64,000 nucleotides of DNA from Burkholderia sp. SRS-W-2-2016 (GCF_001931485.1 NZ_MSDV01000014.1:19159-83158); one strand, 5' to 3'. Shown: positions 49,709-59,637, numbered from the stretch's first letter. Notes: generated by a model from the sequence alone, not told the origin. Numbers and translations: made by a program.

Positions 49709-49927
49709 ACCTGGGTAGCGTGGACTCGGTTGCGTGGAGTGATAACGCGAGCGGCGAGTATACACAGCCGGTTTGTCCGCGCACCACCGCGTTGCGCGTT
49801 TCCGTGTGCGGCAGCACGCACGCCGCGCCGGCCGCGATCTTCAAGCGATTACAATGCAGCTTTTCCATATTTCACGCGGCGGCCCCGGGCGTCGCGTGTT
49901 CGCCGTTCCGCATTTCCAGAGGACTCC

Positions 49928-51721
49928 TTGAGCGCGAAGCCAACCTTAAGCAAACCCATCGGGACAGGCGATGCGTCGTCGCCGGCCGTCGTCCTGCGCC
50001 GCCTGTGGCCGTTCATCAAGCCGCTGCTGTGGGTTCTATTCGGCGCGATCTTCGCGATGGCCGTCAGCGCCGGCACCGACGCCGCGATTCCCGCGCTGCT
50101 CAAGCCGCTGCTCGACAAGGGTTTCGGCTCGCATGCGATCGACAAGACCAAGTGGCTGGTGCCGCTCGCGGTGATCGGTCTCGCGCTGATCCGCGGCGTG
50201 TCGCAGTACGCGTCCGGCTATCTGCTCGCGTACGTGTCGAACAAGATCCTGCTCGAACTGCGCCTGAAGATGTTCAACCGGATGATCCACACGAGCGTCG
50301 CGTTCTTCCAGCGCGAAACCGCCAGTACCGTGATCAACGCGATCGTCTTCGAGGTCAACCAGATCCTCAACGTGCTGCTGAGCGTGATGGTCACGCTGGT
50401 GCGCGATTCGCTGACCGTCATCTTCCTGCTTGGCTATCTGTTCTATCTGAACTGGCGTCTGACGCTGATCGTCGCGGTGCTGCTGCCGGGGATCGGCTGG
50501 CTGGTCGGCAAGATCAACCGCCGGCTGCGGCGCCTGAATCGCGAGCATCAGCTCTTGACCAACGAGCTGTCGTACATCGTCGAGGAGACGGTCGGCGGCT
50601 ATAAGGTCGTCAAGGTGCACAACGGCGAGCAGTACGAGATGGACCGCTTCACCGCGATGAGCCGGCGTCTGCGCGGCTACGCGATGCGCATGACGGTGTC
50701 CGGCGGGCTCGCGCAGCCGCTCACGCAGTTCCTCGCGTCGATCGCGCTGGCGGTCGTGATCACGATTGCGGTGGTGCAGTCGTCGTCGGATCAGACCACC
50801 GTCGGCGGCTTCGTCGCGTTCGTCACGTCGATGCTGCTGATCATCTCGCCGCTCAAGCATCTGATGGACGTGAACCAGCCGCTGCAACGCGGGATGACCG
50901 CGGCCGAGCTGATCTTCGGTCTGATCGACGAGCCGGCCGAGCCGGAAGGCGGCGGCCGGCCGCTCGAACGCGCGCGCGGCGAAGTCGAATTCCGCGACGT
51001 GTCGTTCAGCTACGGCAGCAATTCGACGCACGGCCGTCACACGCTCGATCAGGTGTCGTTCAAGGTCGCGCCGGGCGAAATGGTCGCGCTCGCGGGCCCG
51101 TCGGGCAGCGGCAAGACCACGCTGGTGAATCTGCTGCCGCGCTTCTTCGATCCGACCGGCGGGCAGATTCTGGTCGACGGCGTCGCGCTGCCGGAATACG
51201 GGCTGCATGCGCTGCGTAGCCAGATCGCGATGGTGAGCCAGGACGTCGTGCTGTTCAACGACACGATCGCGCACAACGTCGCGTACGGCCAAACCGCCGA
51301 TCCGGAGAAGGTCAAGGCGGCGCTGCGCGCGGCCAATCTGTGGGATACGGTGCAGGCGATGCCGCAGGGTATCGAGACGCTGGTCGGCGACAACGGCATG
51401 ATGCTGTCGGGCGGTCAGCGCCAGCGTCTGGCGATCGCCCGCGCGATCTATAAGGACGCGCCGATCCTGATTCTCGACGAAGCGACCTCGGCGCTCGACT
51501 CCGAATCCGAACGCCACGTGCAGGCCGCGCTCGAAACGCTGATGAAGGGCCGCACGACGCTGGTGATCGCGCACCGGCTGTCGACGATCGAACGCGCGGA
51601 CCGGATTCTGGTGATGGAAGCAGGGAAGATCGTCGAGCGCGGCAGCCATCGCGAGCTGCTCGCGCAGGACGGCTTGTACGCGCATCTGCACCGGATCCAG
51701 TTCCAGCAGAGTCCCGCGTAA
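49928..51721 (+). CDS. msbA: Lipid A export ATP-binding/permease protein MsbA
   Basis: A 597-residue half-ABC transporter: six membrane helices in the first 330 residues and an ABC domain after. Walker A is GPSGSGKTT (near 390), the signature LSGGQRQR, Walker [13 protein letters not shown] and the H-loop [12 protein letters not shown]. It flips lipid A-core across the inner membrane. The start is TTG 49928 with AGAGGA 5 nt upstream; the longer frame upstream lacks a match. A TACAAT at 49850-49855 may be its promoter. It is followed by a terminator and a perfect hexamer array. Confidence 0.93.
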   Translation: MSAKPTLSKPIGTGDASSPAVVLRRLWPFIKPLLWVLFGAIFAMAVSAGTDAAIPALLKPLLDKGFGSHAIDKTKWLVPLAVIGLALIRGVSQYASGYLLAYVSNKILLELRLKMFNRMIHTSVAFFQRETASTVINAIVFEVNQILNVLLSVMVTLVRDSLTVIFLLGYLFYLNWRLTLIVAVLLPGIGWLVGKINRRLRRLNREHQLLTNELSYIVEETVGGYKVVKVHNGEQYEMDRFTAMSRRLRGYAMRMTVSGGLAQPLTQFLASIALAVVITIAVVQSSSDQTTVGGFVAFVTSMLLIISPLKHLMDVNQPLQRGMTAAELIFGLIDEPAEPEGGGRPLERARGEVEFRDVSFSYGSNSTHGRHTLDQVSFKVAPGEMVALAGPSGSGKTTLVNLLPRFFDPTGGQILVDGVALPEYGLHALRSQIAMVSQDVVLFNDTIAHNVAYGQTADPEKVKAALRAANLWDTVQAMPQGIETLVGDNGMMLSGGQRQRLAIARAIYKDAPILILDEATSALDSESERHVQAALETLMKGRTTLVIAHRLSTIERADRILVMEAGKIVERGSHRELLAQDGLYAHLHRIQFQQSPA

Positions 51722-51780
51722 TTTTCAAACCGGGGCATCGGGGGCGGCGTGTTGCGCCGTTCCTGCTGAAGTCCTGTCGA

Positions 51781-51805
51781 AGCGCCCGCCCGGGCGCTTT
51801 TTTTT
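51781..51805 (+). terminator. Terminator of msbA
   Basis: Stem AGCGCCCG / CGGGCGCT around a CC loop, followed by a T-run to 51805, about 60 bp after the stop. Confidence 0.92.
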
Positions 51806-51806
51806 G

Positions 51807-51848
51807 GGCACCGGCACCGGCACCGGCACCGGCACCGGCACCGGCACC
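51807..51848. repeat. Perfect (GGCACC)7 hexanucleotide array
   Basis: Seven identical GGCACC units, immediately after the T-run of the msbA terminator and 28 bp beyond the 3' end of the convergent GT9 gene. Perfect short arrays of this kind are prone to slipped-strand length change. Confidence 0.95.
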
Positions 51849-51875
51849 AGCGCTGGGGCGAGCGCCCCAAGCCCT

Positions 51876-53036
51876 TTAATGCGAAGCCGCGCCCGCAGTC
51901 TCGAGCAGTTGCTGCCGGATCGCGCCGAAGATCTCCGCCGGCGCGATCTCATCCACGTCGCCGCTGCTCTGGATGCCGATCGAACGGCATTGCGCGGTCA
52001 GCCGCAGATAAGGCGGCTCGCGGTCCGAAAACAGCGACACGCTCGGCGTCGGCGTCGAATGCGCGACGTGCATCAGCCCGCCGTCCGCGCCGACGAACAG
52101 ACACGCGTTGGCCGCGACCTCGCGCGACTGCAGCAGGCTCAGCTTGCCGACGCACGACTCGATCTTCAACGTCGCGAACGATCGCTCGATGAGCGCCTGC
52201 GCAATCGCCAGTCCATTGTCCGACCCGAGCAGCACGACCCGTTTCGGCAGAGCTTTGTCCGCCGACTGATCGAGCAGCGCCAGCACTTCGCCCCAGCGGT
52301 TGTAAGTGCGGTTCGCGTCGAGTCCGCCGACCGCGAGCGCGACAAACCGCTCGTCGGGCAGCAGCGCGCGCACCGATTCGCGCGTCGCGGCCGACGCCGC
52401 CAGATACGGCTTGCTCGACTCGACCACGTTCGCGGCCGAATAGCCGAGCGAAAAAAAGCGATTGACCGCCGCATGGCTGAACGCGGTCTGGTTGCGGTCG
52501 GGCCCGTAGAAAAACTGGAACAGGCACACGTAGGGCAGTTGCCGGAAGTGGCGGGCTTTCAGCTTGATCGAAGGCAGATTGAATTCCGACATCACGATCG
52601 CGTCGTAGCGGCGGCCGGCAAGTTGCTGCAAGTCGGAATACACGTGCTGGAAGATATCGTCCTCGCCGAACAGCGTATGCAGATTCGGCAGCGTGAACAG
52701 GTCGATCTCGATGCCGCGCTCCTTCAGCAGCGCGCGTCCGGACAGGTCCATCGTCGCGTCGCCGAAATTGCGCTTGCCGGTGTAGATCCACAGCAGCCGC
52801 TTCGTAGCGGACACGCTCTCCAGTTCCAGCCGGCGCTGTCCGAACCAGCGCAGCAACAGCGCCTTGTGCAGGTACTTTTTGACGATCTTCGCTCGCGAGG
52901 TCTTGCGCAGAAACGTGTCCGGCTCGTGCGCGACACCGCTATAAGGAATCCGCACCGAACGGTCGACGGCGGTTTCCACGATTCTTTTCAACGGGGCGGG
53001 AGCAAGACGGTAAAGCGAGCGCATCAACGGTTTCAT
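51876..53036 (-). CDS. Glycosyltransferase family 9 (heptosyltransferase-like)
   Basis: A 386-residue GT-B fold protein of the GT9 superfamily: LLWIYTGKRNFGDATMDLS near residue 90 (a nucleotide-binding start), VVLLGSDNGLAIAQ near 275 and the GADGGLMHVAHSTPTPSV motif near 325. GT9 members add heptose or related sugars to LPS core; the GD-x-T and GADGGxMH patterns support that. ATG 53036 has no strong ribosome-binding site. It is divergent from the O-antigen-ligase-like gene and convergent with msbA. The donor sugar is unknown. Confidence 0.85.
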   Translation of the reverse strand: MKPLMRSLYRLAPAPLKRIVETAVDRSVRIPYSGVAHEPDTFLRKTSRAKIVKKYLHKALLLRWFGQRRLELESVSATKRLLWIYTGKRNFGDATMDLSGRALLKERGIEIDLFTLPNLHTLFGEDDIFQHVYSDLQQLAGRRYDAIVMSEFNLPSIKLKARHFRQLPYVCLFQFFYGPDRNQTAFSHAAVNRFFSLGYSAANVVESSKPYLAASAATRESVRALLPDERFVALAVGGLDANRTYNRWGEVLALLDQSADKALPKRVVLLGSDNGLAIAQALIERSFATLKIESCVGKLSLLQSREVAANACLFVGADGGLMHVAHSTPTPSVSLFSDREPPYLRLTAQCRSIGIQSSGDVDEIAPAEIFGAIRQQLLETAGAASH

Positions 53037-53321
53037 TGTCTGAAGCCTGCAAGCCCGGGGGGCTACGATAGGCGACGGTTGTCGAGAGCGGGCGCGCCGG
53101 TCATCGCGCGTCGCGTAGCCCGCTATGGTAACAGTCCGCTTCGCGCGGAAACACCGGCGGCGGGGCCTCGGGCGGCCGCGTTCGCGGGCGTGCCGGCAAG
53201 GCCCGGCAAGGCTCGCCACGGCCCCGCTAATTACGGGATTAGCACGCGGACCCGGTACAATAGCGGGCCACATTACCCGGTCGCATATCGAATTCTGCGA
53301 CGACTGGTTCCAACTAAAGAC

Positions 53322-54635
53322 ATGTCGACGCCCACGAAAATCTGTTTGCCGCGCGTCACTTTGCGAAGTCTACCGCCTGCCTTATTCCTGCTCACGTATC
53401 CGTCGGCGTCCCTGTTGATTCCGGGCGCGGGCAGCGCGTTGTCGGTCGCGGCCGCGATCGTCGCGCTGGTGCTGCTGGCGCTGCCCCAGCGCTGGACCGA
53501 TCTGTCGATGCGCGACTGGGACCGCGTCGATACCGCGTTCTGCGTGTGCGCCGCGTTGCCGGTGCTCGCGGTGCTGCTGTCCGGCGTCGCGCACGGCCAG
53601 CTGGTGGTCAGCACGCTCGACTCTCCATCCCGTTTCCTGCTCGCCGCACCGGTCTTTCTGATCTTGCGGCGCAGCTTGCCTGGTACGCTCGCGTGGACCG
53701 ATCTGTCGTTCGCGCTGGCGGCGTTGGCCTCGCTCGGCATTTTGCTGGTGATTCCGCGCGACTGGGGCCTCGGGCGCATCAGCAGCAAGTTCCTCAATCC
53801 GATCCACTTCGGCGATATCGCGCTGGCGATGGGCGCGCTGTCGGTGCTGTCGCTGAACTGGTGGCGCAAGGATTGCGCGGCGGTGCGGCTCGTCAAGATC
53901 GCCGGTCTGTTCGCGGGGCTTGCCGCGTCGGTGATCACCGGCACGCGCGGCAGCTGGGTCGCGATTCCGGTCGTCGCGGTGATGGTGGTTTATCTGCGCA
54001 GCCGCGGCAAGTCGCGCAAGTGGAAAGTGGTGCTGCCGCTCGCGATGGCCGCGCTGCTGGCCGGCGTCTACGTTTTTTCGTCGACCGTGCGGGCCCGGTT
54101 CGGCGGGGTGTCGTCCGATCTGGTCCAGTACATGAACGGCCATAAAGACACCGCGATGGGCATTCGCCTGCAGCTTTACGAGGCGGCGCTGCGCATCGTC
54201 GAGAGCCATCCGCTGCTCGGGCTGGGCGGCGACGGCTTTCGCAACAGCATGCAGGCGTTCGCCGATGCCGGCCTGATCACGCCGATCGCCGCGCAGTTCG
54301 GCCGCGGCGAGGCGCACAATCAGATGCTCGCGTATATGACCGATTACGGCGGCATCGGCGGCATCGCGCTGCTCGGCATCTATCTGGTGCCGGCCATCAT
54401 TTTCTGGCGCCGTCTGGGCGCGCCGGCCGTGCCGGTCCAACGTGCGGCGCTGCTCGGGCTGACGTTCGTGGTGTCGTTCTGGATCTTCGGGCTCAGCGTG
54501 GAAACCTTCGATCTGAAGCTGACCGTGTCGTTCTATTCGACGGTGCTGGCGATCATCGTCGCCTGTTGCACGTACGCCGACCGTCGCGCGCCGCACAGCC
54601 GCGCCGCGCAGTCCTCGCACCGTTCCAATCACTGA
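53322..54635 (+). CDS. O-antigen ligase-like membrane protein (Wzy_C family)
   Basis: A 437-residue, strongly hydrophobic protein with about 11 or 12 membrane helices. The large periplasmic loop contains the motif GLGGDGFRNSM and the HNQMLAYMTDYGGIGGIALL stretch (H-N-x-x-L...G..G, residues about 325-350), typical of WaaL ligases and Wzy polymerases. It joins O-antigen or a comparable glycan to lipid A-core at the periplasmic side. ATG 53322. It is the first of three co-directional genes; the next starts 15 bp after its stop. A TACAAT at 53256-53261 may be its -10. Confidence 0.85.
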   Translation: MSTPTKICLPRVTLRSLPPALFLLTYPSASLLIPGAGSALSVAAAIVALVLLALPQRWTDLSMRDWDRVDTAFCVCAALPVLAVLLSGVAHGQLVVSTLDSPSRFLLAAPVFLILRRSLPGTLAWTDLSFALAALASLGILLVIPRDWGLGRISSKFLNPIHFGDIALAMGALSVLSLNWWRKDCAAVRLVKIAGLFAGLAASVITGTRGSWVAIPVVAVMVVYLRSRGKSRKWKVVLPLAMAALLAGVYVFSSTVRARFGGVSSDLVQYMNGHKDTAMGIRLQLYEAALRIVESHPLLGLGGDGFRNSMQAFADAGLITPIAAQFGRGEAHNQMLAYMTDYGGIGGIALLGIYLVPAIIFWRRLGAPAVPVQRAALLGLTFVVSFWIFGLSVETFDLKLTVSFYSTVLAIIVACCTYADRRAPHSRAAQSSHRSNH

Positions 54636-54650
54636 GGTTCCGATCCACTC

Positions 54651-55589
54651 ATGTTCAGCATCCTGATTCCGAGCTGGAATAACCTGCCGTATCTGCAACT
54701 GTGCATCGACAGTGTGCGGCGTCACTCGGCGTTCGATCACGAGATCATCGTGCACGTCAACGAGGGTAGCGACGGCACGCTCGACTGGGTGCGCGCGCAG
54801 GGCATCCGCCATACGTGGAGCGAGGGCAACGTCGGCGTGTGCATCGCGTTGAACGACGCGGCCCGGCTCGCGACCCGCGACTGGATCCTGTTCCTGAACG
54901 ACGACATGTTCTGCACCCCGGGCTGGGATGTCGGCTTCGAGGCCGCGGTGCGCGCGCTCGACGGCTCGGCCGCGTATCTGTCGTCGGTGCTGATCGAGCC
55001 GACCGATACCGGCAACAGCAACGTCACCGCGGCCAATTTCGGCACCGGGCCGGAGAATTTCGACGAGGCGGATCTGCTCGCGTACACGGCGGCAATGAAA
55101 GCGGCCGATCGCGACGGCGTGGCGGTGCAGCCGATGCTGATCAGCCGCCGGCTGTGGCACGCGGTGGGCGGCTACAGCATCGAATTCGGCCCCGGCATGA
55201 GCAGCGACGACGACTTCCTGATGAAGCTGTGGCTGGTCGGCTGCCGGGTGTTCCGGGTGGTCGGCGCGAGCCGCATCTATCACTTCGGCTGCAAGTCGAC
55301 CGGCCGGATTCGCCGCAACCGCGGCGGCCGCGAATTCCTGATGAAGTGGGGAATCTCGCAGCGAGACTTTTTGCGCGACTATATTCGCCGCAGCGCCGAG
55401 GCGGCGCCCGGCACGCTGCCGAACGTGCCGCGCGCGCCGTTCAAAAGCCGCCTCAAACGGGTGCTGTACGCGCTCAGCCGCTATCCGTTCGAGGATCTCG
55501 AAGGCTGGGACGCCAATCTGCCGGCCAAGCTGCCGTTCCTGAAAAAGCCGTCCGGCACGACGCCGGCGCCGCGGAACGGGCGCGACTGA
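54651..55589 (+). CDS. Glycosyltransferase family 2 (tandem copy 1)
   Basis: A 312-residue GT-A transferase: MFSILIPSWNNLPYLQLCID at the start, HVNEGSDGTLDWV, the metal-binding LNDDMF (near residue 82) and a C-terminal half with PGMSSDDDFLMKLW. An insertion-like tail (residues about 250-312) is Pro/Lys-rich. It begins 15 bp after the ligase-like gene and precedes a paralogous GT2 gene. Role in lipopolysaccharide or surface glycan assembly is inferred from this operon; the sugar is unknown. Confidence 0.9.
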   Translation: MFSILIPSWNNLPYLQLCIDSVRRHSAFDHEIIVHVNEGSDGTLDWVRAQGIRHTWSEGNVGVCIALNDAARLATRDWILFLNDDMFCTPGWDVGFEAAVRALDGSAAYLSSVLIEPTDTGNSNVTAANFGTGPENFDEADLLAYTAAMKAADRDGVAVQPMLISRRLWHAVGGYSIEFGPGMSSDDDFLMKLWLVGCRVFRVVGASRIYHFGCKSTGRIRRNRGGREFLMKWGISQRDFLRDYIRRSAEAAPGTLPNVPRAPFKSRLKRVLYALSRYPFEDLEGWDANLPAKLPFLKKPSGTTPAPRNGRD

Positions 55590-55652
55590 GCGGCCCGCGT
55601 AACACGCGCCGTGCGCCGCGCGCGGACTACATCACTACGGAATTCATCGCCG

Positions 55653-56498
55653 ATGTTCTCAATCATCATCCCGACCTGGAACAACCTGCCGTACCTGCGC
55701 CTCGTGATCAAAAGTCTGCGGCGTCATTCGACGCACCAGCATCAGATCATCGTGCACGTGAACGACGGCTCGGACGGCACGCTCGCGTGGGTCCGCGACG
55801 AGGGCATCGAGCACACCGCGTCGCCGGACAATATCGGCATCTGTCACGCGGTCAATATCGCGGCGGCGCGTGCGACCCAGGACTACATCGTCTATATGAA
55901 CGACGACATGTACTGCTGCCCGGGCTGGGACGATGCGCTGATCAAACGCCTCGCGCAGATGCCGGCCGACAACCTGTTCATGCTGTCGGGCACGATGATC
56001 GAGCCGGTCGACACCGGCAATCCGTGCGTGGTGGTCAGCGACTTCGGCCGCGACGCGCAGGTGTTTCGCGCGGAAGAACTGGTCGCCGCGACGCCGGGCC
56101 TCGCGCGGGCCGACTGGCGCGGCGCGACATGGCCGCCGACGCTCGTGCATCGCGACTGGTGGTTCAAGCTGGGCGGCTACAGCAGCGAGCTGAGCCCCGG
56201 TATGAGCAGTGACAACGATTTCTCGATGAAGCTGTGGGACGCGGGCTGCCGCGTGTTCGTCGGGGTCGGCGACAGCCTCGTCTATCACTTCCAGCAGAAA
56301 AGCACCGGCAAGGTCGTGAAGAACGACGGGCGTCGCCAGTTCCTCAACAAGTGGGGGATGACGCAGGCGACGTTCGACCGCTACTACCTGCGGCGCGGCA
56401 CGTCGATCGACGGCGCGCTCGCGGTCAGCGAGCCGGAGCGCACCGGCCGCCTGAAGCGCGCGCTGCTGAAGTCGCGCATCAAGCGCGCGCTGGGCTGA
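55653..56498 (+). CDS. Glycosyltransferase family 2 (tandem copy 2)
   Basis: A 281-residue paralogue of the previous gene: MFSIIIPTWNNLPYLRLVIK, HVNDGSDGTLAWV, MNDDMY and PGMSSDNDFSMKLW occupy the same positions. By hand I count about 60 identical residues in the first 92. It lacks most of the long C-terminal tail of copy 1. The in-frame upstream extension to 55611 looks spurious. The gap between the copies is 63 bp. Probably a duplicated transferase that has since specialised. Confidence 0.9.
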   Translation: MFSIIIPTWNNLPYLRLVIKSLRRHSTHQHQIIVHVNDGSDGTLAWVRDEGIEHTASPDNIGICHAVNIAAARATQDYIVYMNDDMYCCPGWDDALIKRLAQMPADNLFMLSGTMIEPVDTGNPCVVVSDFGRDAQVFRAEELVAATPGLARADWRGATWPPTLVHRDWWFKLGGYSSELSPGMSSDNDFSMKLWDAGCRVFVGVGDSLVYHFQQKSTGKVVKNDGRRQFLNKWGMTQATFDRYYLRRGTSIDGALAVSEPERTGRLKRALLKSRIKRALG

Positions 56499-56516
56499 AC
56501 GGGCGGCTGCAAACCC

Positions 56517-56532
56517 GCCGCCGCGCGGCGGC
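56517..56532. terminator. Perfect G+C-only palindrome between convergent genes
   Basis: GCCGCCGCGCGGCGGC is a 16-bp perfect palindrome 19 bp past the second GT2 gene. No T-run. It may assist termination; evidence is weak. Confidence 0.35.
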
Positions 56533-56547
56533 TTCAGCTCCGCCGCT

Positions 56548-56877
56548 TCAAACCCCGCCCGTCACCAGCGGCAGCACCGTCAGATCCGGATGCGTGCCGT
56601 CGACGATGCTGCGCCCCACGTGCACCGCTTCGTAGAGCGCTTCATCGCGGCTCGCGAAGCTCTCTTCGCCGTCCGCGTGAAACGGCACCGCATGGCCCGG
56701 AATATGCGGGTCGGCGCCCGGATGGCACACATAGCCCAGATACGTGTAGCGGCTGTTTTGCGCGGCTGTTGCGGCGCTTGTCTGCGCGGCGCCCGGCGGC
56801 TCGATCGCGACCGGCGACACATGTATTTCGAAGCCCTCGTAGACCACGGTTTGCCACGCTGCGGTTTCGTAGGCCAT
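56548..56877 (-). CDS. Hypothetical protein, conserved-looking
   Basis: A 109-residue soluble protein, MAYETAAWQTVVYEGFEIHV, with a later SRYTYLGYVCHPGADPHIPG and ESFASRDEALYEAVHVGRSIVDG. It has no signal peptide or membrane helix. The composition is ordinary, and the segment VPFHADGEESFASRDEAL resembles small DUF2188-like stress proteins only loosely. ATG 56877 follows GACGGAGGCGGCC. It lies convergent with the GT2 operon and divergent from rdgC. I do not recognise it. Confidence 0.75.
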   Translation of the reverse strand: MAYETAAWQTVVYEGFEIHVSPVAIEPPGAAQTSAATAAQNSRYTYLGYVCHPGADPHIPGHAVPFHADGEESFASRDEALYEAVHVGRSIVDGTHPDLTVLPLVTGGV

Positions 56878-57131
56878 GGCCGCCTCCGTCTTGCTGTGTG
56901 ATGTCAAAAAGTCTAGGTGATTTGCCGCCGCAGCGCGTGGGCGCGAGCCCTGAGCAAAACCCGTAGGACGCTGGCGAGCGACGCCGCTGAGGCGGCGTGG
57001 GCACGGGTTTCGCGCTCCGCCGAAGCTGCCGCTCAAGCGCGCGAACGCATCTGGCGACACGCCGGCGCGCACGCTTGCGCCGCGCCCGGTCGGATAGAAT
57101 GCTGCGCTTTGCCCGAATTCCGAGTTCGCCC

Positions 57132-58064
57132 ATGTGGTTCAAAAACCTCCAGTTGCACCGTCTCCCCGCACCGTGGTCCGTCACCCCCGAACAGATGCAG
57201 AAGTGGCTCGCGCCGTACGCGTTCGCGCCGGGCCAGAGCGTCGAGATGCAGGCGCAGGGCTGGGCGCCGCCGCGCGACGGCGACTCGCTCGTGTACGCGC
57301 AGAACGGCCAGATGCTGCTGACCTACCGCGCCGAAAAGAAGCTGCTGCCGGCCTCGGTCGTCACCCAGGTGACGCGTGAGCGCGCGCTCGAACTCGAAGA
57401 GCAGCAGGGCTTCAAACCCGGCCGCAAGCAGATGCGCGAATTGAAGGAGCAGGTCACCGACGAGTTGCGGCCGCGCGCGTTCAGCATCCGCCGCGATACG
57501 CGCGTGTGGATCGATTGCAAGAACGGCTGGCTGGTGATCGACGCGGCGTCGCAGACGGTCGCCGACGACGTGCGCGGGCTGCTGGTGAAGTCGATCGATC
57601 AGTTGCCGCTGATGAGCGTGAGCGTCGCGCAGTCGCCGGTCGCGGCGATGACCGGCTGGCTGCTCGACGGCGAAGGCCCGGCCGGCTTCACGCTCGACCA
57701 GGACACCGAGCTGCGCTCGCCCGCCGAGGGCAACGCGACGGTGCGCTATGTCGGCCATGCGCTCGACGCCGACGACATGCGCCGCCACATCGAAGCGGGC
57801 AAGCAGTGCATGCGGCTCGCGATGACGTGGAACGACCGGGTGTCGTTCGTGCTGACGCCGTCGCTGACGATCAAGCGGATCGCGCCGCTCGACGTGCTGA
57901 AGGAAGCGAGCGACCCGACCGCGCAGAACGACGACGAGCGTTTCGATTCGGATGTCGTGCTGATGACCGCGGAGCTGGACCGTCTGCTGACGGATCTGAT
58001 CGACGCGCTCGGCGGCGAGCAGGACCAGGCGCGCTTCGGCTTGCCGCAGACGGTGGCGGCCTGA
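57132..58064 (+). CDS. rdgC: Recombination-associated protein RdgC
   Basis: A 310-residue RdgC, a ring-shaped DNA-binding dimer that limits RecA loading. [49 protein letters not shown] and [19 protein letters not shown] (each shortened where long) match the family along its entire length. A TAGAAT -10-like box is at 57095-57100, 31 bp before ATG. It is monocistronic and convergent with the FecR-like gene. Confidence 0.96.
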   Translation: MWFKNLQLHRLPAPWSVTPEQMQKWLAPYAFAPGQSVEMQAQGWAPPRDGDSLVYAQNGQMLLTYRAEKKLLPASVVTQVTRERALELEEQQGFKPGRKQMRELKEQVTDELRPRAFSIRRDTRVWIDCKNGWLVIDAASQTVADDVRGLLVKSIDQLPLMSVSVAQSPVAAMTGWLLDGEGPAGFTLDQDTELRSPAEGNATVRYVGHALDADDMRRHIEAGKQCMRLAMTWNDRVSFVLTPSLTIKRIAPLDVLKEASDPTAQNDDERFDSDVVLMTAELDRLLTDLIDALGGEQDQARFGLPQTVAA

Positions 58065-58121
58065 CGCCTGAAGTGAAGGCGAGGGCGGCGTTGACGGCGG
58101 CGGTGCAGGCCGGCGCCGCTC

Positions 58122-59114
58122 TCAGCGCGCTTCGACCACCGTCCAGTACGGCGTGATCGAGCGCAGGCGCAGCGGGTAGGTCCGTTGCAGCAGCGCGAGC
58201 GTCGCGTCGATATCGGTGAGCTGATAGATGCCCGATACGCGCAGCTCGGCGACATCGGCCGCGTAGCGCAGGATGCCGTGGCGGTAGCGCGCGAGTTCGG
58301 CAACGAGATCCGCGACCGGCATCCGGTTCGCGTAGAGCAGGCCGCGTGTCCACATCGCCTCGCGCGAGTCGAGCGGCTGCGGCGCCGCCACGGCGGTGCG
58401 CGTGAAGGTGCTCGACTGATCCTGCATCAGCAGCACACCGTCGCTCGCCGCGGGCGAGAGCTGCGCGCCGCCGCGAAACGCGGCCACCCGCGTGAAACCA
58501 TGTTGCTGCCGCACGCTGAACTGCGTGCCGAGCGCTTCCACCACCCCTTCCGCCGTTTGCACCAGCAGCGCCCCCCGGCGCGGGCGCTCGCCTGGCGGGT
58601 TGGCCGCGTCGCGCGAGTGGTCGGCGGGGCGCACCATGATCTCGCCGTTGAGCAGATGAATCCGCCGCACGCCCCCATCGAACCCGACGTTGACCGCGCT
58701 CGCGCTGCCGAGCGTGATCTGCGTGCCGTCGGCGAGCAGCACGTCGTGCCGTTCGCCGGTCGCGGTGTGGAAGTCGGCGCTCCACGCGTGCCACGGCAGA
58801 CGGCTCGCGAGCCAGCCGACGGGCGCGGCCAGTGCGACGCCGGTCAGTATCCCCAATGCGCGGCGCCGTCCGCGCGACACCGTGCCGACGCCCGCGCGTT
58901 CGCGCAGCGCGGGGCCGACGCCGGCGGGCACCGCATCGAACTGCTCGCGCAACTGTTCGGCGAGCGCCCACGCGCGGCGGTGCGCGTCGCTCTGCTCGCG
59001 CCATTGTTCGCACAGGGCGTGGTCCGCGTCGCTGGCGTCGGCCGAATCGAGCCGGGCCAGCAGTTGCGCGGCTTGCCGCAGGATGTGCCGGTCAACGGCG
59101 GGTGGCTTGATCAT
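58122..59114 (-). CDS. FecR-like anti-sigma factor
   Basis: A 330-residue membrane protein with the FecR layout: an N-terminal cytoplasmic DUF4880-type part with CEQWREQSDAHRRAW (near residue 35-50), a single membrane helix (GILTGVALAAPVGWLA, near 88-103), then a periplasmic FecR domain (HTATGERHDVLLADGTQITL, and a terminal secretin/STN-like part VSGIYQLTDIDATLALLQ). It normally receives a signal from an outer-membrane TonB receptor and controls its sigma partner, whose gene overlaps by 23 bp upstream. No receptor gene adjoins it here. Confidence 0.9.
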   Translation of the reverse strand: MIKPPAVDRHILRQAAQLLARLDSADASDADHALCEQWREQSDAHRRAWALAEQLREQFDAVPAGVGPALRERAGVGTVSRGRRRALGILTGVALAAPVGWLASRLPWHAWSADFHTATGERHDVLLADGTQITLGSASAVNVGFDGGVRRIHLLNGEIMVRPADHSRDAANPPGERPRRGALLVQTAEGVVEALGTQFSVRQQHGFTRVAAFRGGAQLSPAASDGVLLMQDQSSTFTRTAVAAPQPLDSREAMWTRGLLYANRMPVADLVAELARYRHGILRYAADVAELRVSGIYQLTDIDATLALLQRTYPLRLRSITPYWTVVEAR

Positions 59115-59637
59115 CGAGCGAGGCGAGGCAGGCTTCGAAGGCCGTCGCCAGATAACGTTGGGCGGTTCGCACCGACACCGCGAGATGCGCGGCGATCTGC
59201 TGGTCGTTCAGGCCGTCGAGTTGCGACAGCAGCAGCGCCGCGCGGGCCGGCGCGGCCAGCCGGGGCAGCAGCGTGTCGAGGCCGCGCAGGCTCGCGAGCA
59301 CGCGCGCGCGTTCCTGTTCCGACGGCGCGTGCAGTTCCGGCTGCGACGCGAGCATCGCCAGATAGCTGTGTTCGAGCGAGGGGGCGGCCGGCTGCGCGAG
59401 GCCCAGCCGGCGCGCGAGCGAGTTGAGCCAGCCGGCCGGCTGCGGCAGCGAGGCCGGCTGTGCCACGGCGTTGGCGGCGCTGGCGGTGCACCCCGCGCGC
59501 GACAGGCTCGCGAAGCCGGCGCGCGCCAGCGGGTCCGGCCGCTCGCCGCCGCCCAGTCGCCTGCGCAACCAGCCGCTCAGGCTGCCGGAGCGCTCGGCGT
59601 ACAGCGACTGCAATGAGCGGGCATCGGTCGTGGTCAT
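59092..59637 (-). CDS. Divergent FecI-like ECF sigma factor
   Basis: A 181-residue protein whose C-terminal third is a sigma-70 region 4 (LLSQLDGLNDQQIAAHLAVSVRTAQRYLATA, about 140-170, in part) with the FecI-type spacing. The N-terminal half starts like FecI (SLYAERSGSLSGWLRRRLG) but region 2 is weak: the expected DLVQExF pattern is not recognisable and the segment is Ala/Leu/Pro-rich. It overlaps fecR by 23 bp, so the two are co-translated. It probably directs RNA polymerase to an outer-membrane or iron-uptake gene elsewhere. Confidence 0.75.
   Translation of the reverse strand: MTTTDARSLQSLYAERSGSLSGWLRRRLGGGERPDPLARAGFASLSRAGCTASAANAVAQPASLPQPAGWLNSLARRLGLAQPAAPSLEHSYLAMLASQPELHAPSEQERARVLASLRGLDTLLPRLAAPARAALLLSQLDGLNDQQIAAHLAVSVRTAQRYLATAFEACLASLDDQATRR

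Noticed and set aside
51807..51848. CRISPR-like array
   Set aside because: The unit is only 6 bp with no spacers; it is a simple hexamer repeat.
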